Shown here: in pieces, positions 32,214-42,600 of the stretch
Position numbering within the stretch: position 1 is the stretch's first letter
Layout of the letters: every line of letters begins with the position of its first letter
DNA from: an uncultured Paenochrobactrum sp.
GTDB lineage: Bacteria; Pseudomonadota; Alphaproteobacteria; Rhizobiales; Rhizobiaceae
Assembly: GCA_947627865.1 (NCBI GenBank)
Contig: CANQXU010000003.1
Coordinates: 1 to 42,776 of the forward strand
DNA length: 42,776 nt
Reading direction: 5' to 3'
Program-made: the position numbers and the translations under genes
The notes under the pieces: model-generated
The model's input: the letters and a program-made list of their open reading frames with translations, nothing else
Told to the model about the DNA's origin: nothing
Database searches by the model: none

Positions 32214-32420
32214 ATGAAAAAGATGACATTTGCTCTTGCCGCTCTCGTTTTAACTGCTGGTGCAGCTATGGCTGAAAACCCAAATATGAGTGTTCCGGCT
32301 GACCTTTATGCAACTGGTGGTACTGGTACTATCGTTAGCGTCCAGAATCCAACTAAAGCAGATACCATGTCAGGTGCTGAGTTGATTACCGAAGAATCAC
32401 TTGCTCGTGGCGACCGCTAA
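32214..32420 (+). CDS. Small exported protein with Sec signal peptide (68 aa), unknown function
   Basis: MKKMTFALAALVLTAGAAMA|ENPNMSVPADLYATGG...: canonical signal peptide with AxA cleavage site; AGGAAG ribosome-binding site a few bases upstream. Confidence 0.75.
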   Translation: MKKMTFALAALVLTAGAAMAENPNMSVPADLYATGGTGTIVSVQNPTKADTMSGAELITEESLARGDR

Positions 32421-32546
32421 TAGAGACTGAGTGATCCGAATGCAGCATTATAGGATTGTAAACCAGTCAAATAATCGCCGTATTCATAGGCTCTTCTGAG
32501 TCTGCAGATGACACTCCAGTCTAGGGTCATATTAAATGGCCATTAA

Positions 32547-32576
32547 AAGGCGAGGCTTGGCTTCGCCTTCTTTTTT
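32547..32576. terminator. Terminator between small exported gene and dapD
   Basis: AAGGCGA(G)GC-TTG-GC(T)TCGCCTT followed by C-T6 on plus strand. Confidence 0.75.
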
Positions 32577-32584
32577 GCGTTTTT

Positions 32585-33442
32585 TCAACTGCGCAACAAA
32601 TCATTTATTGAAGTTTTCGCGCGTGTTTTTTCATCCACGCGTTTAACGATCACCGCACAATATAAGTTCGGAGATGGTTGGCCATTGCTCAGTGGTGCAG
32701 AGGGAAGTGAGCCTGCAACAACTACAGAATATGGAGGCACTTCACCATAGGTGATAATGCCAGTATTCCGGTCAACAATTTTGGTCGATTTTCCTATGAA
32801 AACGCCCATACCCAGTACCGAACCTTCGCGGATGATGCAGCCTTCTACAACTTCTGATCTGGCACCGATAAAGCAATTATCTTCAATGATGGTTGGTCCG
32901 GCCTGTAAAGGTTCCAACACACCACCGATGCCAACTCCTCCTGATAAATGAACATTTTTTCCAATTTGTGCGCAGGAGCCAACACTTGCCCATGTGTCAA
33001 CCATGGTGTTTTCATCAATATAGGCACCAAGATTAACAAAAGATGGCATTAATATCGCACCTGAGCCGATAAAGGCGGAATGCCTGACAATGCTGCCGGG
33101 TACAGCACGAAGCCCCGCTTTGATAAAATCCTCATCCGTCCAATTTTCGAATTTAGAGGGTATCTTATCCCACCAAGCAGCGCCCGCTGGTGCGCCATCC
33201 ATTCGTTGCATTGGAGTGATGATAAAAGAGAGGAGAACGGCCTTTTTAAGCCATTGATTAACGACCCACTCGCCATTGGTTTGGCGTTTTGCAACACGGA
33301 TTTTTCCTGTATCTAATAGATCTAGACACGTTTTAATGGCTTGATGGGGGCTATCATGTGTTTTGGGTGAGAGCCTATCCCGATGTGCAAATGCATCTTC
33401 AATGGTGGCTTCAAGCGCGGCGAGGTCATTATTATTCATCAC
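32585..33442 (-). CDS. dapD: 2,3,4,5-tetrahydropyridine-2,6-dicarboxylate N-succinyltransferase
   Basis: [31 protein letters not shown]...[65 protein letters not shown]. Confidence 0.98.
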   Translation of the reverse strand: MMNNNDLAALEATIEDAFAHRDRLSPKTHDSPHQAIKTCLDLLDTGKIRVAKRQTNGEWVVNQWLKKAVLLSFIITPMQRMDGAPAGAAWWDKIPSKFENWTDEDFIKAGLRAVPGSIVRHSAFIGSGAILMPSFVNLGAYIDENTMVDTWASVGSCAQIGKNVHLSGGVGIGGVLEPLQAGPTIIEDNCFIGARSEVVEGCIIREGSVLGMGVFIGKSTKIVDRNTGIITYGEVPPYSVVVAGSLPSAPLSNGQPSPNLYCAVIVKRVDEKTRAKTSINDLLRS

Positions 33443-33682
33443 TAAAGCTCCGTAATTTATTATAAAATTATATTCTTGTCGTTATTAGGCCTTAAAAAAT
33501 CTGGAGGGCTGGTTTACGGGGAGATAATAATATCGTCAATATATTTTCTCGATACATAATATGTAGGAGTTGCGTTGGACAGTTCATTCAAAGAATGGCA
33601 AAGAAACTATAAGTGCAGCTAAAAACTTCGCCCCGATTTTATAGAGAGCCCAGTTTTATAGAGAGATAGTATAGGTAACAGT

Positions 33683-34522
33683 ATGAATCCTATGGAAAAA
33701 AATGGATGGACGCCATTTTCTAATTCGCGGGAAGCTATTGAACATGCTTCAGAAGCACCAAGAACGCCACAAACGATGGCGCCAGCCTATAGGCTGGCCT
33801 TTGATGATACCGACTTTCTGACAAAGCGTGAATTGCGTCCGGTTCGATTGCAGCTTGAACTCTTAAAACCGGAAATGATCCTGGAAGAACGGGGTATTAA
33901 ATCCACGGTCGTGTTGTTTGGTGGTGCTAGAATTCCGGAGCCGGGTAAAGATGCTTGGGCTGCGAAAAACGATTTGCAGAAAAAGAATCTGGAAAGCAAT
34001 TCTAAATATTACGATGAAGCGCGCGAATTTGCCCGTCTATGCTCGGAATATTCTGCTACGACCTATTATCGTGATTTCATCATTGTGACCGGCGGCGGGC
34101 CTGGTATCATGGAAGCGGGTAACCGTGGTGCCCATGATGTTGGTGCGCCAACGATCGGTCTTAATATTGTATTGCCTCATGAGCAGGCACCCAATGAGTA
34201 TGTGACGCCGGAGCTTTGCTTTAATTTCCATTATTTTGCTATGCGCAAGATGCATTTTCTTGTTCGCGCTAAAGCAATCGCTATTTTCCCAGGCGGGTTT
34301 GGCACGATGGATGAGCTCTTTGAAGCAATGACCCTTATCCAGACCAATCGCATGGAACGTATTCCAATTTTGCTTTTTGGAACGGAATTTTGGAACAATG
34401 CAATCAATATTGAATATCTGGCCGATCAAGGCATGATAGCGCATTCAGATCTTGAGCTGATCTCTTTTGTTGATACAGCACAGGATGCATGGGCAGAAAT
34501 TGTTCGTTTCTATAAAATTTAA
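33683..34522 (+). CDS. LOG family (TIGR00730-type) Rossmann-fold protein
   Basis: STVVLFGGARIPEPG...IIVTGGGPGIMEAGNRGAHDVGAPTIGLNIVLPHEQ...AIAIFPGGFGTMDELFEAMTLIQT (PGGxGTxxE). Confidence 0.94.
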   Translation: MNPMEKNGWTPFSNSREAIEHASEAPRTPQTMAPAYRLAFDDTDFLTKRELRPVRLQLELLKPEMILEERGIKSTVVLFGGARIPEPGKDAWAAKNDLQKKNLESNSKYYDEAREFARLCSEYSATTYYRDFIIVTGGGPGIMEAGNRGAHDVGAPTIGLNIVLPHEQAPNEYVTPELCFNFHYFAMRKMHFLVRAKAIAIFPGGFGTMDELFEAMTLIQTNRMERIPILLFGTEFWNNAINIEYLADQGMIAHSDLELISFVDTAQDAWAEIVRFYKI

Positions 34523-34547
34523 AGCTGCGATTTATTCCGGCCTTTTA

Positions 34548-34577
34548 ATAAAACCGCGCTTTTCAGCGCGGTTTTAT
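34548..34577. terminator. Bidirectional terminator between LOG gene and 5'-nucleotidase gene
   Basis: ATAAAACCGCGC-TTTTCA-GCGCGGTTTTAT, 12-bp perfect arms in a convergent gap. Confidence 0.88.
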
Positions 34578-34578
34578 T

Positions 34579-35277
34579 TTATAGATGAATGGTTCGTAAA
34601 AAACTGCTCAGATCGTCAGTTACAAAATCAACCTGATCTGTAAATTCGGGGTCACTTTCCCAAATCTCAGAAAAGTCTGGTTCAAAATTATTAGGTACAA
34701 CAAGAACAGTATTCATACCTAATGTTTTAGGCACCGAGAGATTGCGGGCCAAATCTTCGAACATCGCTGATTTTTGCGGGTTGATATTGAAGTTATTGAT
34801 GAATTTATCATAGGTATAACGTTCAGGCTTTGGCGTCATATCGGCTGCGACAATATCAAAAATATCATCAAAAGCATCAAGGATACCAAGCTGTGCGGCC
34901 GCATTTTCAGCATGCGCGCGATCACCATTGGTAAAGATAAAACGACGCCCTGGCAGGGATTTGATGATCTCGCCTAAGTCAGGATTAGGTTTTAGCCATG
35001 TATAATCAATGTCGTGGACTTTTTGCAAAAAGTCGTCTGCATCAATATTATGGCACTCCATCAAGCCTTTGAGCGTTGTTCCATAACGCTGGTAGAAGTC
35101 CTTTTGAACTTTGCGAGCTTCGTCGCGCGGCACATTAAGCAATTGCTCAACATAGGCTGTCATCCGAACGTCAATTTGTGAAAACAAATTGGTGTCATGC
35201 GGATAAAGCGTATTATCCAGATCAAAAATCCAGTTCTCTACATGAGAGAAATGTTGAGTTGCTGCTTTTTGTGTCAT
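34579..35277 (-). CDS. HAD-family pyrimidine 5'-nucleotidase
   Basis: [34 protein letters not shown]...[20 protein letters not shown]...[12 protein letters not shown]. Confidence 0.95.
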   Translation of the reverse strand: MTQKAATQHFSHVENWIFDLDNTLYPHDTNLFSQIDVRMTAYVEQLLNVPRDEARKVQKDFYQRYGTTLKGLMECHNIDADDFLQKVHDIDYTWLKPNPDLGEIIKSLPGRRFIFTNGDRAHAENAAAQLGILDAFDDIFDIVAADMTPKPERYTYDKFINNFNINPQKSAMFEDLARNLSVPKTLGMNTVLVVPNNFEPDFSEIWESDPEFTDQVDFVTDDLSSFLRTIHL

Positions 35278-36170
35278 GGTACTATCAGTGTTCCTACGCC
35301 GTGTTCAGTAAAGAGTTCGAGCAGAACTGCATGTGGTGTTTTTCCATTAAGAATAACAACGCCCTCAACGCCGCGATTGATTGCTTCTATACAGGTTTCG
35401 ACCTTGGGGATCATGCCGCCGCTGATTGTCCCATCCTGTATGAGTTTGTGGGCTTCTGCAACGGATAGTTCTTTGATAAGACTTTTATCTTTGTCCAAAA
35501 CACCTGGGACGTCTGTGAGAAATAGCAGGCGTGTTGCACTTAAAGCGCCAGCGATAGCGCCTGCAAATGTATCGGCATTAATATTATATGTATGCCCATC
35601 ACGACCTGGTGCAACAGGCGCAATCACAGGAATAACCGCAGAGCTAGCCAACAGATCCAATAATGTTCTGTCGACTTCAACCGGTTCACCAACAAAGCCG
35701 AGATCCAGCACTTTCTCAATGTGGGAATCCGGATCAACAATCGTTTTATGTGCTTTTTGCGCATAGACCATGTTGCCGTCTTTACCGCATAGACCAATCG
35801 CCCACTCGCCTTGGGCATTAATCATAGCAACAATTTCTTTGTTGATTGATCCGGCCAAAACCATTTCAACAATTTCAACGGTCTTTTGGTCGGTAACGCG
35901 CAAGCCGCCTTCAAAACGCGATTCAATACCGAGCTTAGTCAACATTGCCTGGATTTGCGGGCCTCCGCCATGCACAACAATCGGGTTGATGCCGGATTGT
36001 TTGAGCAATGCAATATCACGGGCAAATGCTTTGCCTAATGCCGGATCGCCCATGGCATGACCGCCATATTTGACAACGACTGTTTTATTTTCATAGCGCT
36101 GCATGAAGGGCAGGGCTGATGAAATGAGTTGAGCCTGAATTTCAGGATTATCAAATGGAGAAGATGTCAT
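35274..36170 (-). CDS. argB: Acetylglutamate kinase
   Basis: [45 protein letters not shown]...[46 protein letters not shown]. Start at ATG 36170 preferred. Confidence 0.98.
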   Translation of the reverse strand: MTSSPFDNPEIQAQLISSALPFMQRYENKTVVVKYGGHAMGDPALGKAFARDIALLKQSGINPIVVHGGGPQIQAMLTKLGIESRFEGGLRVTDQKTVEIVEMVLAGSINKEIVAMINAQGEWAIGLCGKDGNMVYAQKAHKTIVDPDSHIEKVLDLGFVGEPVEVDRTLLDLLASSAVIPVIAPVAPGRDGHTYNINADTFAGAIAGALSATRLLFLTDVPGVLDKDKSLIKELSVAEAHKLIQDGTISGGMIPKVETCIEAINRGVEGVVILNGKTPHAVLLELFTEHGVGTLIVP

Positions 36171-36264
36171 AGTGCGATCCATACAAATATGAAGCAAGGA
36201 ACGAAGATTACCAAAATTATTGCCCGCCTTATTCGATAAGGCAGGCAGCATGTTATTTGGCTTG

Positions 36265-36936
36265 TTACTGTTTTGCTACGAGCGCAATCGCTGCCCGCAA
36301 ATCATCCAGACCAAGGCCTTTTTCAGAAGATGTCGTAATAATACCTGGAAAGCAAGCCGCACGTTTGACGGTGAGTTTGGCTGTTTCTTCGATCAGGCGT
36401 GGCACACCTGCCTGTTTGATCTTGTCAATTTTGGTCAGCACGATCTGATAAGAAACTGCTGCTTTGTCGAGAAGATCCAGCACTTCAGCATCATTTTTCT
36501 TAATGCCATGGCGTGAATCGATCAACACATAGACACGTTTGAGTGTCGTGCGTCCGCGTAAATAATCAAATACGAGACGGGTCCATGCGTCTACTGTTGC
36601 TTTTGGCGCTTCGGCAAAGCCGTAGCCTGGCATGTCAACAAGTGCCAGAGGAGGCAGATCACCGTTCTCACCAGAATAGCCATCCGGTACAAAATAGTTT
36701 AATTCTTGCGTCCGCCCTGGGGTGTTGGATGTGCGGGCAAGGCCCTTTTGCGTGACGAGCGCATTGATGAGTGAGGATTTACCCACATTGGACCGTCCGG
36801 CAAAGGCAATTTCCGCAGGCCCCTCCGGTGGCAAAAACTTCATGGAAGGCACACCACGGATAAATACCCATGGCTTGGCGAACAAAGCGCGTCCTTCGGC
36901 GATTAATGCTCCTTGAATTTCGTCTTGTTCGCTCAC
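36265..36936 (-). CDS. engB: Ribosome biogenesis GTP-binding protein EngB/YihA/YsxC
   Basis: [41 protein letters not shown]...[14 protein letters not shown]...VLTKIDKI. Confidence 0.97.
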   Translation of the reverse strand: MSEQDEIQGALIAEGRALFAKPWVFIRGVPSMKFLPPEGPAEIAFAGRSNVGKSSLINALVTQKGLARTSNTPGRTQELNYFVPDGYSGENGDLPPLALVDMPGYGFAEAPKATVDAWTRLVFDYLRGRTTLKRVYVLIDSRHGIKKNDAEVLDLLDKAAVSYQIVLTKIDKIKQAGVPRLIEETAKLTVKRAACFPGIITTSSEKGLGLDDLRAAIALVAKQ

Positions 36937-37023
36937 AGCTATTTCCTGTCTTTTATATGGTCTCTTATAGTTAGGCTTTCAGGCTTCTTGCAAATAAAGT
37001 CAACCTAATGAATCCCGCTTTAT

Positions 37024-37053
37024 AAAAAACCCCCGCTAAGCGGGGGCTTTTTT
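37024..37053 (-). terminator. Rho-independent terminator of yidC
   Basis: CCCCCGC-TAA-GCGGGGG with flanking A6 (upstream) and T6 (downstream) runs, immediately past the yidC stop. Confidence 0.88.
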
Positions 37054-37055
37054 AG

Positions 37056-38891
37056 TTATTTTTTCTCAACCGGAGTTTCAGCTTTGGGTTTTTTCTTGAA
37101 CATATTTTTGAGGTTATCAAAAAGTTCAATTTTTACACCCTGGCGCTTCATGATTACACCTTGCTGGATGATGGACAGTGTATTGTTCCATGCCCAGTAA
37201 ATAACCAGACCAGCAGGGAAGGATGCCAGCATGAATGTGAAGATAACAGGCATCCATGTGAAAATTGCAGCTTGAGTCGGGTCCGGCGGGGTCGGGTTCA
37301 TGCGCATTTGCAGGAACATGGTGATTCCCATAATGATCGGCCAAACACCAACCATTAGGAATGACGGCACATCATAAGGCAATAAGCCAAACAAGTTGAA
37401 GAGCGATGTTGGATCTGGCGCCGCAAGGTCATGTATCCAGCCAAAGAACGGCGCGTGGCGCATTTCAATAGTGACATAGAGAACCTTATAGAGCGCAAAG
37501 AAGACCGGAATCTGGACCAGTACCGGCCAGCAACCTGCAAGCGGATTGATTTTTTCACGCTTGTAAAGTTCCATCGTCGCTTGTTGCTGCTTGACCTTGT
37601 CATCCGCATATTTCTCACGAATTTCAAGCATCGCAGGCTGCATCAGCTTCATACGGGCCATGGACTTGTAAGACTTATTGGCCAGCGGGAAGAAAAATGC
37701 TTTTAGGATGACGGTGACAATCAAGATCGCAACGCCGAAATTGCCCGAGAACTTGTAAATCCAGTCGATCAGATAGAACATAGGCTTGGTAATGAAGTAG
37801 AACCAACCCCAGTCAATCAGCAGTTCGAACTGCTTGATACCGAATTTTTCTTCATAGCTTTTGATATCTGTAACAACTTTTGCACCAGCAAAGACACGAT
37901 TGGTCATGTCGGTAGTCGCGCCAGCAGCAATCGTTACGGGGGCTGAGAGAATATCAGACTGATAACGCGGGATGTTGTTCGTGAAATGCGAAAAACGTCC
38001 GGTAAATTCTTCAGCCTGATTAGGGATGATTGTAGCTGCCCAATATTTGTCGGTAATACCGACCCAGCCGCCAGAAACACCCTTAAAATTAATTTCTTTG
38101 TCGTCTTCGACCTTGGAATATTTAATTTCCTGAAGGCCGTCCTTACCCATGACACCGATCAGACCTTCATGCAGCACATAGGTTGCGCTGGCTTCTTTAG
38201 GCTGATTGAAACGTGTGACGCGGCCATAGGAGGCGAGTGACACGGTGTTGCCGCTATTGTTGGTAATAGTATCGTCAAAGGTAAACATATAAGCGTCATC
38301 AACAGAGATAACGCGCTTAAAGACGATGTCTTTATCGTTTGTATAGGTCAGAGTTACAGGGGTGGAAGGTGTTAATTCGCTATTACCTTCAACGGTCCAC
38401 ACGGTTGCGGGACCAGGTACATCACCTGTTGCATCATTGCCGGCAAAACCTAGCTCGACAAAATAGCCTTCATTCAATGGAGACGGAGCAAGCAGCTCAA
38501 TTTCCGGCGATGTTGGATCTACTGTCTCATGATATTTTTTCAAAAACAGATCATCAAGGCGTGCACCAGCAAGATTGATAGAGCCACGTAAGGACGGAGT
38601 TTCAATCTTGACGCGACCTGCCTGAGCTAATGCTGCTTCACGGGTCAGAGTGCCGCCTGAAATATTATCAGACTGACCGGGAATTCCTGTCTGGCCTGTA
38701 GGGGCTAATTGCGGGGTATCACCTTGTCCTGCAGACTGTGCTGCGCCCTGCTGAGACGCGCGCTGCTGTTCCTCAATGCGGGCCTGCTCGCGCTGCGCAT
38801 CTGACTTAGGGCCAAGGTAGAAGACCTGCCAAAGAGTCAGAATGAGGATGGATAGGGCAATGGTGATAAAGAAATTACGATTTTTTTCCAT
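37056..38891 (-). CDS. yidC: Membrane protein insertase YidC
   Basis: [28 protein letters not shown]...[50 protein letters not shown]...[19 protein letters not shown]. Confidence 0.98.
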   Translation of the reverse strand: MEKNRNFFITIALSILILTLWQVFYLGPKSDAQREQARIEEQQRASQQGAAQSAGQGDTPQLAPTGQTGIPGQSDNISGGTLTREAALAQAGRVKIETPSLRGSINLAGARLDDLFLKKYHETVDPTSPEIELLAPSPLNEGYFVELGFAGNDATGDVPGPATVWTVEGNSELTPSTPVTLTYTNDKDIVFKRVISVDDAYMFTFDDTITNNSGNTVSLASYGRVTRFNQPKEASATYVLHEGLIGVMGKDGLQEIKYSKVEDDKEINFKGVSGGWVGITDKYWAATIIPNQAEEFTGRFSHFTNNIPRYQSDILSAPVTIAAGATTDMTNRVFAGAKVVTDIKSYEEKFGIKQFELLIDWGWFYFITKPMFYLIDWIYKFSGNFGVAILIVTVILKAFFFPLANKSYKSMARMKLMQPAMLEIREKYADDKVKQQQATMELYKREKINPLAGCWPVLVQIPVFFALYKVLYVTIEMRHAPFFGWIHDLAAPDPTSLFNLFGLLPYDVPSFLMVGVWPIIMGITMFLQMRMNPTPPDPTQAAIFTWMPVIFTFMLASFPAGLVIYWAWNNTLSIIQQGVIMKRQGVKIELFDNLKNMFKKKPKAETPVEKK

Positions 38892-39306
38892 TGACGGGTC
38901 CTGATTCCGGTCGTTCAGTTCGGCGTTTTCTGTCTGGCTTGCCAGATCCATCTTGCCAGGAGGCGCGTTTAGCGATTTCACTGGCTAGTTTGAGAAATGG
39001 CGCATCAAGAGCTTCTCTACGCGCTACGATGACATAGTCCGTTCCGGCTTGCATGTCACCAGCCGCATGGCATTTGACTGCCTCTTTTAAGCGTCGGCGA
39101 ATGCGATTTCTTATGACAGCGTTACCATTCTTCTTAGTAACGGTAAAACCAACACGAATTTCATCCGTCAGTTTAGCCTTGGTGGATTCTTCAGGAGTGC
39201 GTTTTTTTGCTTCCATGAGAATCAGTGGGCCACGCCGTTTTTCACCGGTTCTAACAGATAAAAACTCCGCTCTCTTGCGAAGGCGGAGTATTTTTTTCTT
39301 TGTCAT
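38875..39306 (-). CDS. rnpA: Ribonuclease P protein component
   Basis: [22 protein letters not shown]...[27 protein letters not shown]; between rpmH and yidC; 17-bp overlap with yidC. Confidence 0.97.
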   Translation of the reverse strand: MTKKKILRLRKRAEFLSVRTGEKRRGPLILMEAKKRTPEESTKAKLTDEIRVGFTVTKKNGNAVIRNRIRRRLKEAVKCHAAGDMQAGTDYVIVARREALDAPFLKLASEIAKRASWQDGSGKPDRKRRTERPESGPVNGKKS

Positions 39307-39345
39307 CTTATCAAACATATCCGCGATATACGCGGGCAATGCGAA

Positions 39346-39480
39346 TTAAGCTGACAGATTCTTGCGACCGCGTGCGCGGCGAGCAGCAAGAACGCGACGT
39401 CCACCAGTAGTAGCCATACGTGCACGGAAACCGTGACGACGCTTACGGACGATTTTGGATGGCTGATAAGTACGCTTCAT
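39346..39480 (-). CDS. rpmH: 50S ribosomal protein L34
   Basis: Minus-strand 44-aa [47 protein letters not shown]; below the track length cut-off. Confidence 0.98.
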   Translation of the reverse strand: MKRTYQPSKIVRKRRHGFRARMATTGGRRVLAARRARGRKNLSA

Positions 39481-39855
39481 TTATTTAATACCGCGGTGTG
39501 CGGCCCTTCTTGGTTCTGTTATTGAACAGGAGCGAATTTAACCATGGCAGGGCATAAAACCTAATATGCCAAGGTAAATGTCGTGCGGCTTATAAAGCCA
39601 GTACCAGACAGAGTCAATGAAAATGCTCATAAATAGCAACAGACGCTTATCTGATGCATCACCACACTGCTTAATTTAATATCCATTTAATAATCTTTGC
39701 AAGACAAGAATATTGAAGCAATGCGTATGAGGTGCATAAAAGATATTTGAAAGATATTTGAATTTATTGAAAAATAACTTTACACAGGCTTTAGGATGTC
39801 ATGGGAGATGAATTTCTGACATCTTATGGTGTTACCATCCAGAGAGGATTTTAAA

Positions 39856-40200
39856 ATGAGCATTCGTCGTATTGAAGTTGGCCCACGTATGAGCCAGGCC
39901 GTTATTCATGGAAATACGGTATATTTAGCTGGTCAGTGCGAAGATGGCGCAACCATTGGCGAACAGACCACTGCTATTTTGGCAGAAATTGATCGCCTGC
40001 TTGAAGCAGCGGGTTCAAATAAATCCAAGATTTTGCAGGCAATTATCTGGCTTACTGATATGGGCGATTTTGCTGGTATGAACGAAGCATGGGAAGCATG
40101 GGTTGACCCAGAGAATACGCCAGCGCGTGCCACAGGTGAATCCAAGCTTGCATCACCTGACTATAAAGTAGAGATCATCATCACTGCAGCGATCGATTAA
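39856..40200 (+). CDS. RidA family protein (YjgF/YER057c/UK114)
   Basis: IRRIEVGPRMSQAVIHGNTVYLAGQCEDG...KILQAIIWLTDMGDFAGMNEAWEAWVDPENTPARATGESKLASPDYKVEIIITAA. Start at ATG 39856. Confidence 0.93.
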   Translation: MSIRRIEVGPRMSQAVIHGNTVYLAGQCEDGATIGEQTTAILAEIDRLLEAAGSNKSKILQAIIWLTDMGDFAGMNEAWEAWVDPENTPARATGESKLASPDYKVEIIITAAID

Positions 40201-40223
40201 TTAAAATTGCTCATGATGTCGGG

Positions 40224-40256
40224 GCCGGCCTTTTGATAATTGGCCGGTCTTTTAAT
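40224..40256 (+). terminator. Probable terminator of ridA-like gene
   Basis: CCGGCC-N11-GGCCGG followed by TCTTTTAAT. Confidence 0.65.
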
Positions 40257-40297
40257 AAATTGGACAGGTGCTTTAAATTTGTATGGGGCAGATATTA

Positions 40298-41290
40298 TTA
40301 CTGCCTGATGCGCTGTGAGTAGTTTTCGCGATTGCCGATGGCTCTTTCATTGATATGCGCGGCGTTTTTGATCTGATCGCGTGGAATATCATGACTGATA
40401 ACGCCTTGATCGTATAAATAGTCCGGCAGATATCCTGATAATAAAACTTTATAATTGAAGGGTATGCCCGGATCGATCATCCGTGCCAGATCAAACACGA
40501 CTGTTGTGCAGTTACTGCTTATTGTATTGTAAAACTCAGGTTTTTTTGCCAGCGCATTGGCTGTTTCAACATAATTGTGAAACAGCGCTTTTGCTGTGTT
40601 TTTCTCTATGTTGATTGGATAGCGATAAACGTCTTCACCGCGAATATTGGTGCGCGTAAAAATAATATCGCTTTCCTCTGCTGCAATCATTGCGAGTTCA
40701 AACTGACGGAAGAAGCCGCCGATGGATGAAAACTCCTCATGGTGCTCTTTACGAATTTCTGCCGAAAAAACGACATGTCGGCCATCGGCAAAGCCAAATG
40801 AAACGAGTGTATGTGCAATCGCAGGCCCCATCCAATAGGAGAGGAAGGTGTCTACAGAGGTTATTTCATCAAGATTATATGTGCTGGTTTTCCAATTTGC
40901 ATCAAAATCAGTTGGACTATGCCAATTGAAATCACGAATATTGTGCAATGTAACAATGTCTCCGGTGACCGTACCCGTAACAGTTCTTGCAACCTCTGCT
41001 GCCCACATTCTATCCAATGAAGGGCGAATAGTGCTCCACCAGCCAAGTATGATGAGAGCCACTATTATATAGCTAATATTTTTCTTCCATGAAAAATGAT
41101 TGAACTGCCCCCATAAAATCCAGACAGAAAAAATACCGAGCAAGATAATAACGCCGGCGCATGCTGCTTTGCCAAATGGTGCCTGATACCAAATCGCAAA
41201 AGAAGCCCAAGTGGTGAAACAAATGACGAAGAGGCAAAAAATCAAACGCAATATTATATGAATTGGAGAGGAGGAAATAGTTTCTAGCAT
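40298..41290 (-). CDS. DUF4105 domain membrane protein
   Basis: N-terminal TMs followed by DUF4105-like region (RNIRDFNWHSPTDFDANWKTSTYNLDEITSVDTFLSYWMGPAIAHTLVSFGFADGRHVVFSAEIRKE...NTISSNCTTVVFDLARM). Confidence 0.88.
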   Translation of the reverse strand: MLETISSSPIHIILRLIFCLFVICFTTWASFAIWYQAPFGKAACAGVIILLGIFSVWILWGQFNHFSWKKNISYIIVALIILGWWSTIRPSLDRMWAAEVARTVTGTVTGDIVTLHNIRDFNWHSPTDFDANWKTSTYNLDEITSVDTFLSYWMGPAIAHTLVSFGFADGRHVVFSAEIRKEHHEEFSSIGGFFRQFELAMIAAEESDIIFTRTNIRGEDVYRYPINIEKNTAKALFHNYVETANALAKKPEFYNTISSNCTTVVFDLARMIDPGIPFNYKVLLSGYLPDYLYDQGVISHDIPRDQIKNAAHINERAIGNRENYSQRIRQ

Positions 41291-41589
41291 TCTGTTTATT
41301 TTCCAATCTTACCGTTCAATCATGTGCGAATTTCAGTCAATCGTTATCAGCGGTTGGGTTTGCTCATTTTGTCAGTAATGGGTTTAACGAGGTTTAATAT
41401 CTATCCAGAATGCGATTAAATCCTTACTTTAGCTATCTTTTTATATCTGGTCGCTCCTGGAATATGCAAAGATTCAGGATAACATATTCTATAACGGTTG
41501 CTTATGAAGCAAAATTTTGTGTTCTGGTCATAATTTCATCCTTTTTAAAATGTTTCTGCGTGTAATGAATTGTGATGTTTTTAACTTGG

Positions 41590-41610
41590 GGTGACATAAA
41601 AAATGTCACC
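41590..41610. promoter_or_regulatory. Palindromic operator-like element upstream of exported esterase
   Basis: GGTGACAT-AAAAA-ATGTCACC perfect 8-bp inverted repeat, 25 bp before the preferred ATG at 41635. Confidence 0.5.
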
Positions 41611-41634
41611 TATATTTATTTGGTAAAACTTATA

Positions 41635-42477
41635 ATGAATTTTTCTATAGCGAAGACAATGGCAGTTGCAGCTATGGTGGGTGCACTGATGCTGGGAAAC
41701 TTACCGCATGTTTTTGCGTCGAGCTTAAGTAAAGTCAGCGTGGTTTCCGCAAAAGAAGTTACACAAATGCCGGCACTCATTGATTCAGAAATTAAGATGC
41801 AATCAGAGCAAAAGTTCAGTCGCCATAAAAAGTTTTTTCATCAGTTCTATTACCCGAAAGATAACAAGGGTCAGCTTAATGCACTGGTGATCTTGCTGCA
41901 TGGATCGGGCGGCAATGAAAAAAGCCTTGTGCCGCTTGCACGAAAAATCTGGCCCGATGCGACTTTACTGGGAATTCGGGGGCGCGTCGTGCAAGATGGT
42001 GGCACGCGGTGGTACAAGCGGATCACAGCTGTTAAATTTGATCAGGATGACGTCAAGTTTGAGGCTGATGCTTTTAGTCGCTTTTTAGGTAAGTTGTCTG
42101 AGCAAAAGAGCCTTGATTTGTCGAAGGCTGTTTTTGTTGGCTACTCCAACGGAGCCAACTTATTGGCGGCCAGCATGATGATGCATCCTGATATGGTGAA
42201 GCAGGCTGTTCTTATGCGGTCAATGCCGGTTTTGGATCAAATGCCGAAAGCTGATTTGAGCAAAACGCGTGTGCTGACTATCACGGGCGATAAAGATAAA
42301 TTATATGCGCCTTTCGCATCGGAGTTATCCGCAGCGCTTAAAATGCGTGGTGCCATGCTTGATGCCAAGATTATTGATGCTGGACATATGCTGAATGAAA
42401 CAGATGCCGGCATCATCAAAAAATGGATCAGGGGTGGCGTAGTGGAAGCCGCAAAGTATCAATCTGAGCCACGCTAG
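41635..42477 (+). CDS. Exported alpha/beta hydrolase (phospholipase/carboxylesterase-like)
   Basis: Signal peptide MNFSIAKTMAVAAMVGALMLGNLPHVFAS; VILLHGSGGNEKSLVPLARKIWP, FVGYSNGANLLAASMMMHPD (GxSxG), GDKDKLY, DAGHML. Confidence 0.9.
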   Translation: MNFSIAKTMAVAAMVGALMLGNLPHVFASSLSKVSVVSAKEVTQMPALIDSEIKMQSEQKFSRHKKFFHQFYYPKDNKGQLNALVILLHGSGGNEKSLVPLARKIWPDATLLGIRGRVVQDGGTRWYKRITAVKFDQDDVKFEADAFSRFLGKLSEQKSLDLSKAVFVGYSNGANLLAASMMMHPDMVKQAVLMRSMPVLDQMPKADLSKTRVLTITGDKDKLYAPFASELSAALKMRGAMLDAKIIDAGHMLNETDAGIIKKWIRGGVVEAAKYQSEPR

Positions 42478-42546
42478 CCGGTTCAAAGCGGTTCAGGTCA
42501 ATTTAGGGTGGCTTATACGGCTTAGGTAAATAGACTATGTTTTGCT

Positions 42547-42584
42547 TTTCAAGCCCCCAATTGCATGCGCTGTTGGGGCTTGAA
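42547..42584. terminator. Probable terminator between convergent esterase and WD40 genes
   Basis: TTTCAAGCCCC(C)AA ... TTGGGGCTTGAAA, 13-bp arms with one bulged C in a convergent gap. Confidence 0.6.
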
Positions 42585-42600
42585 ATCTGTTTGCATTAGG

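Noticed and set aside
35197-35766. 189-aa plus-strand ORF antisense to argB
   Set aside because: Overlaps the unambiguous argB coding sequence. Low-complexity Ser/Arg/Pro-rich composition is typical of an antisense shadow frame.
38875-38981. Extended yidC start at 38981
   Set aside because: The first 30 residues lie inside rnpA. The canonical MEKNRNFF start at 38891 matches YidC.
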